A DNA stretch of 64,000 nucleotides from Streptomyces sp. Tue6028 (GTDB taxonomy: Bacteria; Actinomycetota; Actinomycetes; Streptomycetales; Streptomycetaceae): contig NZ_MLCE01000028.1 of assembly GCF_002300165.1 (NCBI RefSeq), positions 47,652-111,651 on the forward strand, read 5' to 3'. The position numbers and the translations under genes are program-made. The notes under the pieces were generated by a model. That model was not told the origin of the DNA and did not search any database. It was given only the letters and a program-made list of their open reading frames with translations. Positions 1-8,964 of this stretch are shown in pieces (the first letter of the stretch is position 1; each line of letters opens with the position of its first letter).

Positions 1-2
1 CC

Positions 3-545
3 TTCCTGCTCCTCGTGAGCCGCTTCGTGATGCAGCCCTTCGAGATTCCCAGCGGCTCGATGGAGTCCGGATTGAGGATCGGGGACCGCGTTCTCGTAAA
101 TAAGTTGGCGTACCGTTTCGGTGCCGAGCCGCGACGGGGCGATGTCGTCGTGTTCGACGGCACCGGCTACTTCGGAGACGCCGACTACATCAAGCGCGTG
201 GTCGGTGTGGGGGGAGACCACGTGGTCTGCTGCGACAAGGAAGGGAGGCTCGAAGTGAACGGCCAGTCGGTCGACGAGTCGGCGTTTGTGCATCACGGGG
301 ACAGCCCGTCCGACGTTCCCTTCGACGTCGTCGTGCCCGCCGGCACTCTCTTCGTCCTCGGTGACCACCGCAGCGACTCCAGCGACTCCCGCGACCACCT
401 GGGCTCACCCGGCGGCGGCATGGTCCCCGTCGACGGCGTCATCGGCCGTGCCGACTGGGTCGCCTGGCCCGCCGGTCACTGGACGCGGCTGACGCGCCCC
501 GACGCCTACGCGCGCGTGCCCGCCGCGGACGGTGCCCATGGGTAA
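3..545 (+). CDS. sipW: Signal peptidase I, 5'-truncated by window edge (SipW type)
   Basis: Type I signal peptidase (family S26), which cleaves signal peptides from exported proteins at the outer face of the membrane. The frame is open from base 3, so the N-terminus and most of the membrane anchor lie outside the window. The Ser box (IPSGSME) and the Lys box (YIKRVVGVGGD) of the catalytic dyad are both present, and the LGDHR box follows. The reading frame stops soon after WPAGHW, so no C-terminal membrane segment is visible. It is first of a run of four paralogues. In Streptomyces lividans the arrangement is sipW-X-Y-Z, which is the basis for the symbol. The next gene starts inside its last codons, so translation is coupled. 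Confidence 0.9.
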   Translation, partial: FLLLVSRFVMQPFEIPSGSMESGLRIGDRVLVNKLAYRFGAEPRRGDVVVFDGTGYFGDADYIKRVVGVGGDHVVCCDKEGRLEVNGQSVDESAFVHHGDSPSDVPFDVVVPAGTLFVLGDHRSDSSDSRDHLGSPGGGMVPVDGVIGRADWVAWPAGHWTRLTRPDAYARVPAADGAHG

Positions 546-1629
546 CCGCGGCAAACCGCGCGGCGTGCCGACCAGCGCCGCCGAGAACCTGCTGCCCACC
601 GGCACCCGGCGGGCCTCCGGAGGCGTCGCGCGCACCGGACGCGCCGAGCGGCGCAAGCTCCAGCGCAAGGTCAAGCGGCGCAGGCGCCGCTCGGCCATCA
701 AGGAGATACCTCTCCTCGTCGGCGTCGCCGTCCTCATAGCGCTCGTGCTCAAGACCTTCCTCGTCCAGGCCTTCGTGATCCCGTCGGGCTCCATGGAGAA
801 CACGATCCAGATCGGCGACCGCGTCCTGGTCGACAAGCTCACCCCGTGGTTCGGTTCCGAGCCCCAGCGCGGTGACGTCGTGGTCTTCAAGGACCCCGGA
901 GGCTGGCTCACCGCCGAGGAGACCAAGAAGAAGGACGACCCCGTCGTCGTCAAACAGGTCAAGGAGGGGCTCACCTTCATCGGTCTGCTTCCCTCCGACA
1001 ACGAGAAGGACCTGATCAAGCGCGTCGTCGGGGTCGGCGGCGACACGGTCAAGTGCTGCGACGCGCAGGGCCGGGTCACCGTCAACGGCACGCCGCTCAG
1101 CGAGCCCTACATCCACGCCGACAACAAACCGTCGGACTTCGCCTTCGAGGTGAAGGTGCCCCAGGGACGCCTGTTCGTCATGGGCGACCACCGCGCCAAC
1201 TCCGCCGACTCCCGCTACCACCGCTCCGACAAGTTCAGCGGCACCGTCTCCCTGAAGTCGGTCGTCGGCCGCGCCAGGTACATCGCGTGGCCCCTCGGAC
1301 ACTGGACCAGTCTGGAGGAGCCGGGCACGTACGCGTCCGTGGCCGACGCGCCTGGAGGGTCGACCTCCGTTCTCGCTCAGTCGCATAGGGTGGCCCCTGC
1401 GGATCCAGACGGATTGACCCCGCTCCCGACCCCTGCGGAACTCCCGCTCGTTATGGGAGTGGTGGGCCTGCGCCGAATACGGCGTGGGCGGCGGCACGGA
1501 GTGAGGAGTGGATGTGGGGGATGTGGCGGTCGGCGCACGGTCCGGACAAGACGGTCCCGAAGGGAAGCCGGAGCGGCCCGACGATTCGGCTTCCCCGGCC
1601 GTAGAGGACGCGTCGAATTCCGGGAGTGA
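538..1629 (+). CDS. sipX: Signal peptidase I (SipX type), with long overlap into sipY
   Basis: Second type I signal peptidase. A basic cytoplasmic head (about 45 residues rich in Arg and Lys) precedes one membrane helix (PLLVGVAVLIALVLKTFLV). The Ser box IPSGSMENTI, the Lys box LIKRVVGVGGD and MGDHRANSADSR follow. The ATG at 538 overlaps the sipW stop; a GTG two codons upstream is possible. After LPLVMGVVGL the predicted tail becomes Arg/Gly-rich and runs 116 bases into sipY. The family length I recall is about 320 residues, against 363 here. This fits either a frameshift near 1450-1500 or a genuine long overlap. Catalytic function should not be affected. Confidence 0.88.
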   Translation: MGNRGKPRGVPTSAAENLLPTGTRRASGGVARTGRAERRKLQRKVKRRRRRSAIKEIPLLVGVAVLIALVLKTFLVQAFVIPSGSMENTIQIGDRVLVDKLTPWFGSEPQRGDVVVFKDPGGWLTAEETKKKDDPVVVKQVKEGLTFIGLLPSDNEKDLIKRVVGVGGDTVKCCDAQGRVTVNGTPLSEPYIHADNKPSDFAFEVKVPQGRLFVMGDHRANSADSRYHRSDKFSGTVSLKSVVGRARYIAWPLGHWTSLEEPGTYASVADAPGGSTSVLAQSHRVAPADPDGLTPLPTPAELPLVMGVVGLRRIRRGRRHGVRSGCGGCGGRRTVRTRRSRREAGAARRFGFPGRRGRVEFRE

Positions 1630-2458
1630 CGCCGAGGACGGCGGAGCCGCGGCCGAGCGGGACGCGAAGTCGAAGAAGCAGCGCTCCTTCTGGAAGGAGC
1701 TGCCGATCCTCATCGGCATCGCCCTGGTCCTCGCGCTGCTCATCAAGACCTTCCTGGTGCAGGCGTTCTCGATCCCCTCGGACTCGATGCAGAACACGCT
1801 CCAGCAGGGAGACCGCGTCCTGGTCGACAAGCTGACCCCGTGGTTCGGCTCCGAGCCGGAGCGCGGCGAGGTCGTCGTCTTCCACGACCCCGACAACTGG
1901 CTCGCGGGTGAGCCCACGGCGAACCCGAACGCCCTGCAGACGGTGCTCAGTTGGATCGGTCTGATGCCGTCGGCCGAGGAGAAGGACCTCATCAAGCGCG
2001 TCATCGGCGTCGGGGGCGACACCATCGAGTGCAAGGGCTCCGGCCCGCTGACCGTCAACGGCAAGGCGCTGAACGAGGAGTCGTACGTCTACCCGGGCAA
2101 CACCCCGTGCAGCGTCGACGAGGACGGCGGCCAGTTCAAGGTCAAGGTGCCCAAGGGCATGATCTGGGTGATGGGTGACCACCGCCAGAACTCGAAGGAC
2201 TCGCGCTACAACCAGATGGACAAGCACCACGGCATGGTTCCCGTCGACAAGGTCGTCGGGCGCGCCATCGTGAAGGCCTGGCCCATCAACCGCTGGGGCA
2301 CCCTGCCCGTTCCGGACACCTTCGACCAGGACGGTCTGAGCAGTCAGGCCGCCGCGGCCGTGACCTCGCCCGACGCCGTGGCGCTGGTCGGAGCCGTACC
2401 ACTGGTGCTGCTCGGGCGGCGCCGCAAGGCGTCCGGGCGGAAGACGGACGCGTCCTGA
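1514..2458 (+). CDS. sipY: Signal peptidase I (SipY type)
   Basis: Third type I signal peptidase, about 314 residues. An acidic, disordered cytoplasmic N-terminus (about 55 residues) precedes the membrane helix (LPILIGIALVLALLIKTFLV). The Ser box IPSDSMQNTL, Lys box LIKRVIGVGGD and MGDHRQNSKDSR follow, with a short hydrophobic C-terminal segment (VALVGAVPLVLLG) before basic residues, the second anchor seen in several Streptomyces Sip proteins. The GTG at 1514 was chosen because GAGGAG at 1503-1508 sits at proper spacing; the GTG at 1508 overlaps that site. It probably belongs to one operon with sipW and sipX. Confidence 0.9.
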   Translation: MGDVAVGARSGQDGPEGKPERPDDSASPAVEDASNSGSDAEDGGAAAERDAKSKKQRSFWKELPILIGIALVLALLIKTFLVQAFSIPSDSMQNTLQQGDRVLVDKLTPWFGSEPERGEVVVFHDPDNWLAGEPTANPNALQTVLSWIGLMPSAEEKDLIKRVIGVGGDTIECKGSGPLTVNGKALNEESYVYPGNTPCSVDEDGGQFKVKVPKGMIWVMGDHRQNSKDSRYNQMDKHHGMVPVDKVVGRAIVKAWPINRWGTLPVPDTFDQDGLSSQAAAAVTSPDAVALVGAVPLVLLGRRRKASGRKTDAS

Positions 2459-2714
2459 CAGGGCGCTGCGGCCGGCGCGAGCGCGTCTCAGGAGGTGTCG
2501 CGGCCGATGTGGACGTGGCGGAGATGTCGAGGCCGGCGCGGACCCGTCTCGGGAGGCTTCGGGACGGCGCACCCAAAGGTCCGCGATGGGCTGTTTCGCG
2601 GCGCGGGCGGACGGACGGCACGACCCGAGTCCGCCCGCGTGGGCCCGGAGCCGGTGATCGTGATCCCGGCCATGGGCTGACCGCGGACCGTACCCCCGGG
2701 TAAGGTGCGGACCC

Positions 2715-3488
2715 ATGGGTGGCGAGAGCACGACGCGTACGGCCCCGCGCAGCGGTGGCACAGACAAGGGCCCGGCGGGCGGCCGGACCGGACAGGTGCT
2801 GTCCGGACTGGCTGTCGCGCTGGGCATTGTGCTGTTCCTCGGAGGGTTCGCCTGGGGGGCGGTGGTCTATCGGCCGTACACCGTGCCCACCAGTTCGATG
2901 ACGCCGACGATCGACGCGGGCGACCGCGTGCTGGCACAGCGGGTCGACGGAGGCGAGGTCAAGCGCGGCGACGTCGTCGTCTTCAAGCAGTCGTCGTGGG
3001 GCGACGTGCCCATGGTCAAGCGCGTCGTCGCCGTCGGCGGCGACAAGGTCGCCTGCTGCACCGACGGCAAGCTCACCGTCAACGGGAAGCAGATCGACGA
3101 GTCGTATCTGCCCAAGGGGTCGGCGGCCGAGCTGACGAAGATCCCGACCGTCACGGTCCCGGACGGCAATCTCTTCCTGCTCGGTGACGAGCGCAGCGGT
3201 TCCCTGGACTCCACCGCCCACCTGACCGACGCCGCCAACGGCACCGTGCCGCGCAAGGCCGTGAAGGGACGCGTCGACGCGGTCGTGTGGCCGATGAACG
3301 GCATGCTGGAGCGGCCGACCGGCTTCGAGCCGCTGGGCCGCCTCTCCGAGCCGGGGCCCCTGCGGCTGATCGTCTCGGCGGTGATCGCGGGCGCGGTGCT
3401 CGTCCTGGGCGGCGCGGCCTACGGCCCGATCGCCGGCCGGGCGCGCCGGCGGGCCGGGGCCCGCACGGAGCTCGCCGGTGCCCGCTGA
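2715..3488 (+). CDS. sipZ: Signal peptidase I (SipZ type)
   Basis: Fourth type I signal peptidase, 257 residues. It has an N-terminal membrane helix (GLAVALGIVLFLGGFAWGAV), Ser box VPTSSMTPTI, Lys box MVKRVVAVGGD and LGDERSGSLDS, where Glu replaces the usual His of GDHR. A clear C-terminal membrane helix (LIVSAVIAGAVLVLGGAAYG) is followed by a basic tail. A 256-bp gap separates it from sipY, so it likely has its own promoter. The NUDIX gene starts inside its 3' end. In S. lividans sipZ likewise heads a separate operon with unrelated genes. Confidence 0.9.
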   Translation: MGGESTTRTAPRSGGTDKGPAGGRTGQVLSGLAVALGIVLFLGGFAWGAVVYRPYTVPTSSMTPTIDAGDRVLAQRVDGGEVKRGDVVVFKQSSWGDVPMVKRVVAVGGDKVACCTDGKLTVNGKQIDESYLPKGSAAELTKIPTVTVPDGNLFLLGDERSGSLDSTAHLTDAANGTVPRKAVKGRVDAVVWPMNGMLERPTGFEPLGRLSEPGPLRLIVSAVIAGAVLVLGGAAYGPIAGRARRRAGARTELAGAR

Positions 3489-4059
3489 GGTGCCGTACGA
3501 CGCGAGTGGCGAGCACGGGCAGGACCCCTCGCCTGCCGCCGCCCCCTCGCCCGTCGTCACCGACGAGGAGTACCGGGGCGGGCTGCGGAAGGTGGCCCGT
3601 GTGGTGCTGCTCGACCCCGAGGAACGCATTCTGCTGCTGCACGGGCACGAGCCCGGTGACCCCGCCGACGACTGGTGGTTCACCCCGGGCGGCGGCCTGG
3701 AGGGCGACGAGACCCGGGAGCAGGCCGCGGTCCGCGAGCTCGCGGAGGAGACCGGCATCACCGAGGTCGAACTGGGCCCGGTGCTGTGGCGGCGCATGTG
3801 CTCGTTCCCCTTCGCGGGCCGCCGCTGGGACCAGGACGAGTGGTACTACCTGGCCCGTACGACCCAGACGGTGACGGCGCCCGCCGGTCTGACGGAGCTG
3901 GAACGGCGCAGTGTCGCCGGAGCGCGCTGGTGGACGTGCCAGGAACTGACCGAGGCACATGAGACGGTGTATCCGACCAGGCTCGCCGAGCTGCTGTACA
4001 GGCTGCTCGACGAGGGTCCCCCGGCCACGCCCGAGGTCCTCGACACGGAAATCGTCTAG
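3478..4059 (+). CDS. NUDIX hydrolase
   Basis: NUDIX-fold pyrophosphohydrolase of 193 residues. The NUDIX box runs from GGGLEGDET through REQAAVRELAEETGI, with the metal-binding REXXEEXG core intact. The first 30 residues are a disordered leader. The substrate cannot be told from sequence; nucleoside diphosphate derivatives are the family norm. The GTG start overlaps the end of sipZ by 11 bases, which implies translational coupling in a sipZ operon. Confidence 0.88.
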   Translation: MPAEVPYDASGEHGQDPSPAAAPSPVVTDEEYRGGLRKVARVVLLDPEERILLLHGHEPGDPADDWWFTPGGGLEGDETREQAAVRELAEETGITEVELGPVLWRRMCSFPFAGRRWDQDEWYYLARTTQTVTAPAGLTELERRSVAGARWWTCQELTEAHETVYPTRLAELLYRLLDEGPPATPEVLDTEIV

Positions 4060-4114
4060 GGGCCCGCGGGGCTGGCGCACAATAGGGGGACGCACGGCTG
4101 AAGGGGAACATGCC

Positions 4115-4423
4115 ATGAGCGCCGAGGACCTCGAGAAGTACGAGACCGAGATGGAGCTGAAGCTCTATCGGGAGTACCGCGATGTCGTCGGTCTGTTCAA
4201 ATATGTGATCGAGACCGAACGGCGCTTCTACCTCACCAATGACTACGAGATGCAGGTGCACTCGGTCCAGGGAGAGGTTTTCTTCGAGGTGTCCATGGCG
4301 GACGCCTGGGTGTGGGACATGTATCGACCCGCACGCTTCGTGAAGCAGGTCCGCGTCCTGACGTTCAAGGACGTGAACATCGAGGAGCTCAACAAGAGCG
4401 ATCTGGAGCTTCCGGGCGGCTGA
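4115..4423 (+). CDS. DUF2469 family protein
   Basis: A 102-residue acidic soluble protein starting MSAEDLEKYETEMEL, rich in aromatic residues in its middle (VSMADAWVWDMYRPARF). It matches the actinobacteria-restricted DUF2469 family, whose function I do not know. The ATG at 4115 follows AAGGGG at 4101-4106. In this genus it lies between the signal peptidase/NUDIX group and yraN, as it does here. Confidence 0.85.
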   Translation: MSAEDLEKYETEMELKLYREYRDVVGLFKYVIETERRFYLTNDYEMQVHSVQGEVFFEVSMADAWVWDMYRPARFVKQVRVLTFKDVNIEELNKSDLELPGG

Positions 4424-4593
4424 TGACGGAGGCGCCGGCGTGCTGGGAGCCGCCGGCGGTCACCCCGCGGAGTTCCTGACGTGGAGCGGTCACCCCTGCG
4501 GGTGACGGGGTTTTCCACAATCGCGCGTTCGTCCACCAAGATCCACAAGCGGGGCGGGACGGCCGCAGTGTTGGCGCCGGAGGTGGTGCCGAC

Positions 4594-4965
4594 ATGAACT
4601 CGTCCCAGGCACGCAACGCACTCGGCAGGTACGGAGAGGACCTCGCCGCCCGCCGGCTGACCGAGGCCGGCATGACGGTCCTGGCGCGCAACTGGCGCTG
4701 CGGCAGGACCGGAGAGATCGACATCGTGGCCCGTGACGGCGACGCGCTGGTGATCTGCGAGGTCAAGACCCGCAAGGCGGGCTCCTTCGAGCACCCGATG
4801 GCGGCCGTCACACCGGCCAAGGCCCAGCGCCTGCGAGGCCTCGCCGAACGCTGGGTCCAGGAACACGGAGGGGCGCCCCCCGGCGGCGTCCGCATCGATC
4901 TGATCGGCGTCGTCCTGCCCGGCCGCGGCGCGCCCGTCGTCGAGCACGCGCGGGGGGTGGCCTGA
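4594..4965 (+). CDS. YraN family protein (UPF0102, endonuclease-like fold)
   Basis: A 123-residue protein of the YraN/UPF0102 family. It shows the family's restriction-endonuclease-like core: GRYGEDLAARRL near the N-terminus, then GEIDIVARDGDALVICEVKTR, where Asp and the E-V-K triad are the expected metal and catalytic positions. The biochemical role is not established. GGAGG at 4579-4583 supports the ATG at 4594. Its stop overlaps the start of the yifB-like gene (ATGA), and the order yraN-yifB-dprA is conserved in actinobacteria. Confidence 0.88.
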   Translation: MNSSQARNALGRYGEDLAARRLTEAGMTVLARNWRCGRTGEIDIVARDGDALVICEVKTRKAGSFEHPMAAVTPAKAQRLRGLAERWVQEHGGAPPGGVRIDLIGVVLPGRGAPVVEHARGVA

Positions 4966-6590
4966 TGGGATTCGCGCGTACGTGTGCGGTGGCACTGGTC
5001 GGTGTCGAGGGCGTCGTGGTCGAGGTCCAGGCCGACCTGGAGCCCGGCGTCGCGGCCTTCACCCTGGTCGGCCTCCCCGACAAGAGCCTCACGGAGAGCC
5101 GCGACCGGGTGAGGGCGGCGGTGGTCAACTCGGGCGCCGACTGGCCGCAGAAGAAACTCACGGTCGGCCTGAGCCCGGCGTCCGTCCCCAAGGCCGGATC
5201 GGGCTTCGACGTCGCCGTCGCCTGCGCGGTGCTCGGCGCCGCCGAACGGATCGACCCACGGGTGCTCGCCGACATCGTGATGATCGGCGAACTGGGCCTG
5301 GACGGCCGGGTCCGGCCGGTGCGCGGTGTCCTGCCCGCCGTCCTGGCGGCGGCGGACGCGGGATACGAGCAGGTGGTGGTGCCGGAGTGCGCCGCCGCCG
5401 AGGCCGCGCTCGTCCCAGGGGTCTCGGTGCTCGGGGTCCGCAGCCTGCGCCAGCTGATCGCGGCCCTCACCGACGAACCGATGCCCGAGGAGGACCCGGA
5501 CGAGCAGGGCCGCCCCGACCCGCTGCTGGCCGGACTGCGCGTGCCCGGCACGGGAGAGGCCACCGGTCTGTGCGGCACCACCCTCCCCGACCAGGACCAG
5601 GGGCACGATCTCGCGGACGTCGTCGGCCAGCTGTCGGCGCGCACCGCGATGGAGGTGGCCGCGGCGGGCGGACACCACGTCTTCCTGCAGGGACCACCCG
5701 GCGCGGGCAAGACCATGCTCGCCGAGCGCATGCCGTCCCTCCTGCCGGCCCTGAACCGGCAGGAATCCCTGGAGGTGACGGCGATCCACTCGGTCGCGGG
5801 CCTGCTGCCGCCGGGCAAACCCATGGTGGACGTCCCGCCCTACTGCGCACCGCACCACTCGGCGACGATGCAGTCGCTCGTCGGCGGCGGCAGGGGCCTG
5901 GCACGCCCCGGCGCCGTGTCGCTGTCGCATCGCGGCGTGCTCTTCCTCGACGAGGCACCCGAGTTCAGCGGTTTCGTCCTCGACGCCCTCCGCCAGCCCC
6001 TGGAAGCGGGGCACGTCGTGATCGCGCGCAGCGCCGGAGTCGTGCGGTTCCCGGCGAAGTTCCTGATGGTGCTGGCGGCCAACCCCTGCCCGTGCGGGCG
6101 CTTCAGCGTGACGAACGACTGCTGCGAATGCCCTCCCTCAGCCATCCGCCGCTACCAGTCCCGGCTCTCCGGCCCCCTGCTCGACCGGGTCGACCTGCGG
6201 GTCGAGGTCGAGCCGGTCACCCGCTCGGAGCTGACAGCGCTCGGCGCGCGGGGCGAGTCGACGCGCACGGTGGCCGACCGGGTGCGAGCCGCCCGCGACC
6301 GGGCCGCCGGCCGTCTGTCCGGCACGCCGTGGCACACCAACGCCGAAATGCCCGGACGCGAGCTGCGCAGCCGCTGGCAGGCGCTGCCCGGGGCGATGGA
6401 CGAGGCGGAGCGCGGACTGGAGCGCGGCCTGCTGACCGCGCGCGGCCTGGACCGTGTGCTCCGCGTCGCCTGGACCGTCGCGGACCTGTCGGGGCACGAC
6501 CGGCCCGACGCCGGTGACGTCGCCCTGGCGCTCCAGTTGCGCACCGGCGTCCCGCGAGGGGTGCCGATGACGATCGGCTCGCCGACATGA
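4965..6590 (+). CDS. YifB/ComM family Mg-chelatase-like AAA ATPase
   Basis: AAA+ ATPase of 541 residues. The N-terminal ChlI-like domain (about 1-190) starts with GFARTCAVALVGVEG. The central ATPase domain has Walker A GPPGAGKT near residue 245, Walker B LFLDEAPEF, and the Cys-rich NPCPCGRF...CCECPP loop typical of the family. The C-terminal part is Mg_chelatase_C. The relative ComM is a helicase promoting branch migration during natural transformation; whether this protein does so in Streptomyces is unproven. It overlaps yraN and dprA by 1 and 4 bases in a tightly coupled operon. Confidence 0.93.
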   Translation: MGFARTCAVALVGVEGVVVEVQADLEPGVAAFTLVGLPDKSLTESRDRVRAAVVNSGADWPQKKLTVGLSPASVPKAGSGFDVAVACAVLGAAERIDPRVLADIVMIGELGLDGRVRPVRGVLPAVLAAADAGYEQVVVPECAAAEAALVPGVSVLGVRSLRQLIAALTDEPMPEEDPDEQGRPDPLLAGLRVPGTGEATGLCGTTLPDQDQGHDLADVVGQLSARTAMEVAAAGGHHVFLQGPPGAGKTMLAERMPSLLPALNRQESLEVTAIHSVAGLLPPGKPMVDVPPYCAPHHSATMQSLVGGGRGLARPGAVSLSHRGVLFLDEAPEFSGFVLDALRQPLEAGHVVIARSAGVVRFPAKFLMVLAANPCPCGRFSVTNDCCECPPSAIRRYQSRLSGPLLDRVDLRVEVEPVTRSELTALGARGESTRTVADRVRAARDRAAGRLSGTPWHTNAEMPGRELRSRWQALPGAMDEAERGLERGLLTARGLDRVLRVAWTVADLSGHDRPDAGDVALALQLRTGVPRGVPMTIGSPT

Positions 6591-7732
6591 GTGACGAGGC
6601 ACGTATGGCCCGCGTCGCCCTCGCCCGCATCATCGAACCGGGCGACGAGGTGGGCGGACGATGGCTGCGCGAGTTCGGGCCCGTGGAGGTGGCCCGGCGG
6701 CTGGTCGAAGGGGGCAGACCGCTGCCGGGGGTGACCGGGAAGCGCTGGGCGGGGCTGCGGGGACGGGCCGGGCGGGTCCGCCCCGAGCAGGACCTGGCCC
6801 AGGCGCGGGCCGCCGGGGTGAGGTACGTCTGCCCCGGCGAGCCCGAATGGCCCGCGCAGCTCGACGACCTGGGCGATGCCCGGCCCACGGGCCTGTGGGT
6901 GCGCGGGAGCCCCAGTCTGCGGATGTGGGCGCTGCGCTCCGTCGCCCTCGTCGGCGCCCGGGCCTGCACCGAGTACGGCGCCCACATGGCCGCCTGCCTC
7001 GGCGCGGGCCTCGCGGAGCGGGGATGGGTGGTGGTCTCCGGCGGCGCGTACGGCGTGGACGGCGCCGCGCACCGGGGAGCGCTCGGGGCGGGCGGAGCCA
7101 CGGTCGCCGTGCTGGCCTGCGGCGTCGATCGGCCCTACCCGAGCGGACACGCCACCCTGATCACGAGAATCGCGGAACAGGGCCTCGTGGTGGGGGAGTT
7201 GCCACCCGGCGACCATCCGACACAGAGCAGATTCCTCCTGCGCAACCGTGTCATCGCCGCGCTCACCCGGGGCACGGTGGTCGTCGAGGCGGCGTATCGC
7301 AGCGGCGCGCTGGTCACGGCCCGTGCGGCGCAGCGCCTCGGGCGGTTCACCATGGGGGTGCCGGGCCCGGCCACGAGCGGACTGTCGGCCGGAGTGCACG
7401 AACTGCTGCGCGGCGACGCGGTCCTCGTCTCCGACGCCGCGGACGTCGTGGAGCTGGTGGGTGACATCGGCGAGCTGGCCCCGGACCGGCGCGGGCCCGT
7501 GCTGCCACGAGATCTGCTGGACCCGGGCGCCGGACGCGTGCTGGCCGCGCTGCCGGCGCGCGGCCGGGCCGGAGCGGAGGAGATCGCCCGGGGCGCGGCG
7601 ACCACGCCGGACGACGCGGTCGGGAGGCTGTACGAACTCCGAGCACTTGGTTTCGTCGAACGACACGGCGACGGCTGGAAGTTGACACGCCAGGCGATGA
7701 TCCCCGTCCATGAAGATCGCCGAGGCTGCTGA
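6587..7732 (+). CDS. dprA: DNA-processing protein DprA
   Basis: A 381-residue DprA/Smf protein, a Rossmann-like single-strand DNA-binding protein that loads RecA in transformable bacteria. Core motifs are VALVGARACTEYG, VVSGGAYGVDGAAHRGAL and FLLRNRVIAALTRGTVVVEA. The C-terminal 60 residues form a winged-helix-like domain. The ATG at 6587 overlaps the upstream stop. A 273-bp gap then separates it from whiG, with no convincing hairpin noticed between. Confidence 0.93.
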   Translation: MSDEARMARVALARIIEPGDEVGGRWLREFGPVEVARRLVEGGRPLPGVTGKRWAGLRGRAGRVRPEQDLAQARAAGVRYVCPGEPEWPAQLDDLGDARPTGLWVRGSPSLRMWALRSVALVGARACTEYGAHMAACLGAGLAERGWVVVSGGAYGVDGAAHRGALGAGGATVAVLACGVDRPYPSGHATLITRIAEQGLVVGELPPGDHPTQSRFLLRNRVIAALTRGTVVVEAAYRSGALVTARAAQRLGRFTMGVPGPATSGLSAGVHELLRGDAVLVSDAADVVELVGDIGELAPDRRGPVLPRDLLDPGAGRVLAALPARGRAGAEEIARGAATTPDDAVGRLYELRALGFVERHGDGWKLTRQAMIPVHEDRRGC

Positions 7733-8005
7733 CGGAGCGTGTTCGGCCGTCCGGGCTAACGCCGACAGCCTTGGGATTTCCCGCAGTTGGCGTCTCCCGA
7801 CAGTCACGCAGGGCGACCACCGTCACGCGGAGGCAGGTCACGTCAAGTGACTCCGCGTGAGGGTGATCCCCCCTTCTTCGCGCACTGCGACTCCTCAGTC
7901 ACGCTACGCTCACGAGGATTCCGGCTCAGACAGACAATTCTCGACACCAGACCGACAGGTCACTCAGGCAGCCCCAGTTCACGGCAGAACGGCACAAGGC
8001 GACGA

Positions 8006-8848
8006 ATGCCCCAGCACACCTCCGGGTCCGACCGGGCGGCGATCCCGCCAGCCGCTCGCGACGGCGGGAGCGTGCGCCCGCCCGCTCCCGCGACACTCGA
8101 CGAGTTGTGGCGGTCCTACAAGGCGACGGGTGACGACCGGCTGCGGGAGCAGTTGATCCTGCACTACTCACCGCTGGTGAAGTACGTCGCGGGACGGGTG
8201 AGCGTCGGACTGCCGGCCAATGTCGAACAGGCGGACTTCGTCTCGTCGGGGGTGTTCGGGCTGATCGACGCGATCGAGAAGTTCGACATCGAGCGGGAGA
8301 TCAAGTTCGAGACGTACGCGATCACCCGGATCCGGGGCGCGATGATCGACGAGCTGCGGGCGCTGGACTGGATCCCGCGCTCGGTGCGGCAGAAGGCCCG
8401 CAATGTGGAGCGGGCCTACGCGACGCTGGAGGCACGCCTGCGCCGCACCCCGTCGGAGGGCGAGGTGGCCTCCGAGATGGGCATCGCGGTGGAGGAACTG
8501 CACGCGGTGTTCAGCCAGTTGTCCCTGGCGAACGTGGTGGCCCTGGAGGAGTTGCTGCACGTCGGCGGCGAAGGCGGTGAACGCCTGAGTCTGATGGACA
8601 CGCTGGAGGACACAGCGGCCGACAACCCGGTCGAGGTGGCCGAGGACCGAGAGCTGCGCAGATTCCTCGCGCGGGCCATCAACACGCTGCCCGACCGGGA
8701 GAAGACCGTGGTCACGCTCTACTACTACGAAGGACTCACACTCGCGGAGATCGGCAACGTGCTCGGGGTCACCGAGAGCAGAGTGAGCCAGATCCACACC
8801 AAGTCGGTGCTCCAGCTGCGGGCGAAGCTGGCGAGTTTCGGCCGCTGA
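8006..8848 (+). CDS. whiG: RNA polymerase sigma factor WhiG
   Basis: FliA-type sigma factor of 280 residues, the length of S. coelicolor WhiG, which commits aerial hyphae to sporulation. Region 2 is LILHYSPLVKYVAGRVSVGL through SSGVFGLIDAIEKFD and FETYAITRIRGAMIDELR. Region 3 follows RRTPSEGEVASEMGI. Region 4 is LPDREKTVVTLYYYEGLTLAE with the helix-turn-helix IGNVLGVTESRVSQIHTKSV. The ATG at 8006 was chosen from family length; the frame opens upstream but its residues are unlike the family. The Shine-Dalgarno sequence is weak. Confidence 0.94.
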   Translation: MPQHTSGSDRAAIPPAARDGGSVRPPAPATLDELWRSYKATGDDRLREQLILHYSPLVKYVAGRVSVGLPANVEQADFVSSGVFGLIDAIEKFDIEREIKFETYAITRIRGAMIDELRALDWIPRSVRQKARNVERAYATLEARLRRTPSEGEVASEMGIAVEELHAVFSQLSLANVVALEELLHVGGEGGERLSLMDTLEDTAADNPVEVAEDRELRRFLARAINTLPDREKTVVTLYYYEGLTLAEIGNVLGVTESRVSQIHTKSVLQLRAKLASFGR

Positions 8849-8951
8849 CGGGTGGCGGCAGCACGCCGAATCGTCCCTGCCCCGCCCGTGTCGGGGCCCC
8901 GCCACCACCGCCGGGTCGGCGGAGTGGCTGCCGTCCGGGGCGCTCCGTCCG

Positions 8952-8957
8952 TACAGT
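8952..8957 (+). promoter_or_regulatory. Putative -10 element of a leaderless promoter
   Basis: TACAGT fits TANNNT and ends seven bases before the GTG at 8965, with no Shine-Dalgarno sequence between. This is the layout of leaderless transcripts in actinobacteria. No good -35 is visible. Confidence 0.45.
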
Positions 8958-8964
8958 GGTTGAC

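Noticed and set aside
439..2064. 541-codon open frame on the minus strand across the sip genes
   Set aside because: High-GC shadow of the plus-strand signal peptidases; composition is Arg/Ala/Asp-rich with no family features.
4965..6590. Magnesium chelatase subunit for chlorophyll or cobalamin synthesis
   Set aside because: The Cys-rich loop and the yraN/dprA context identify the YifB/ComM branch.
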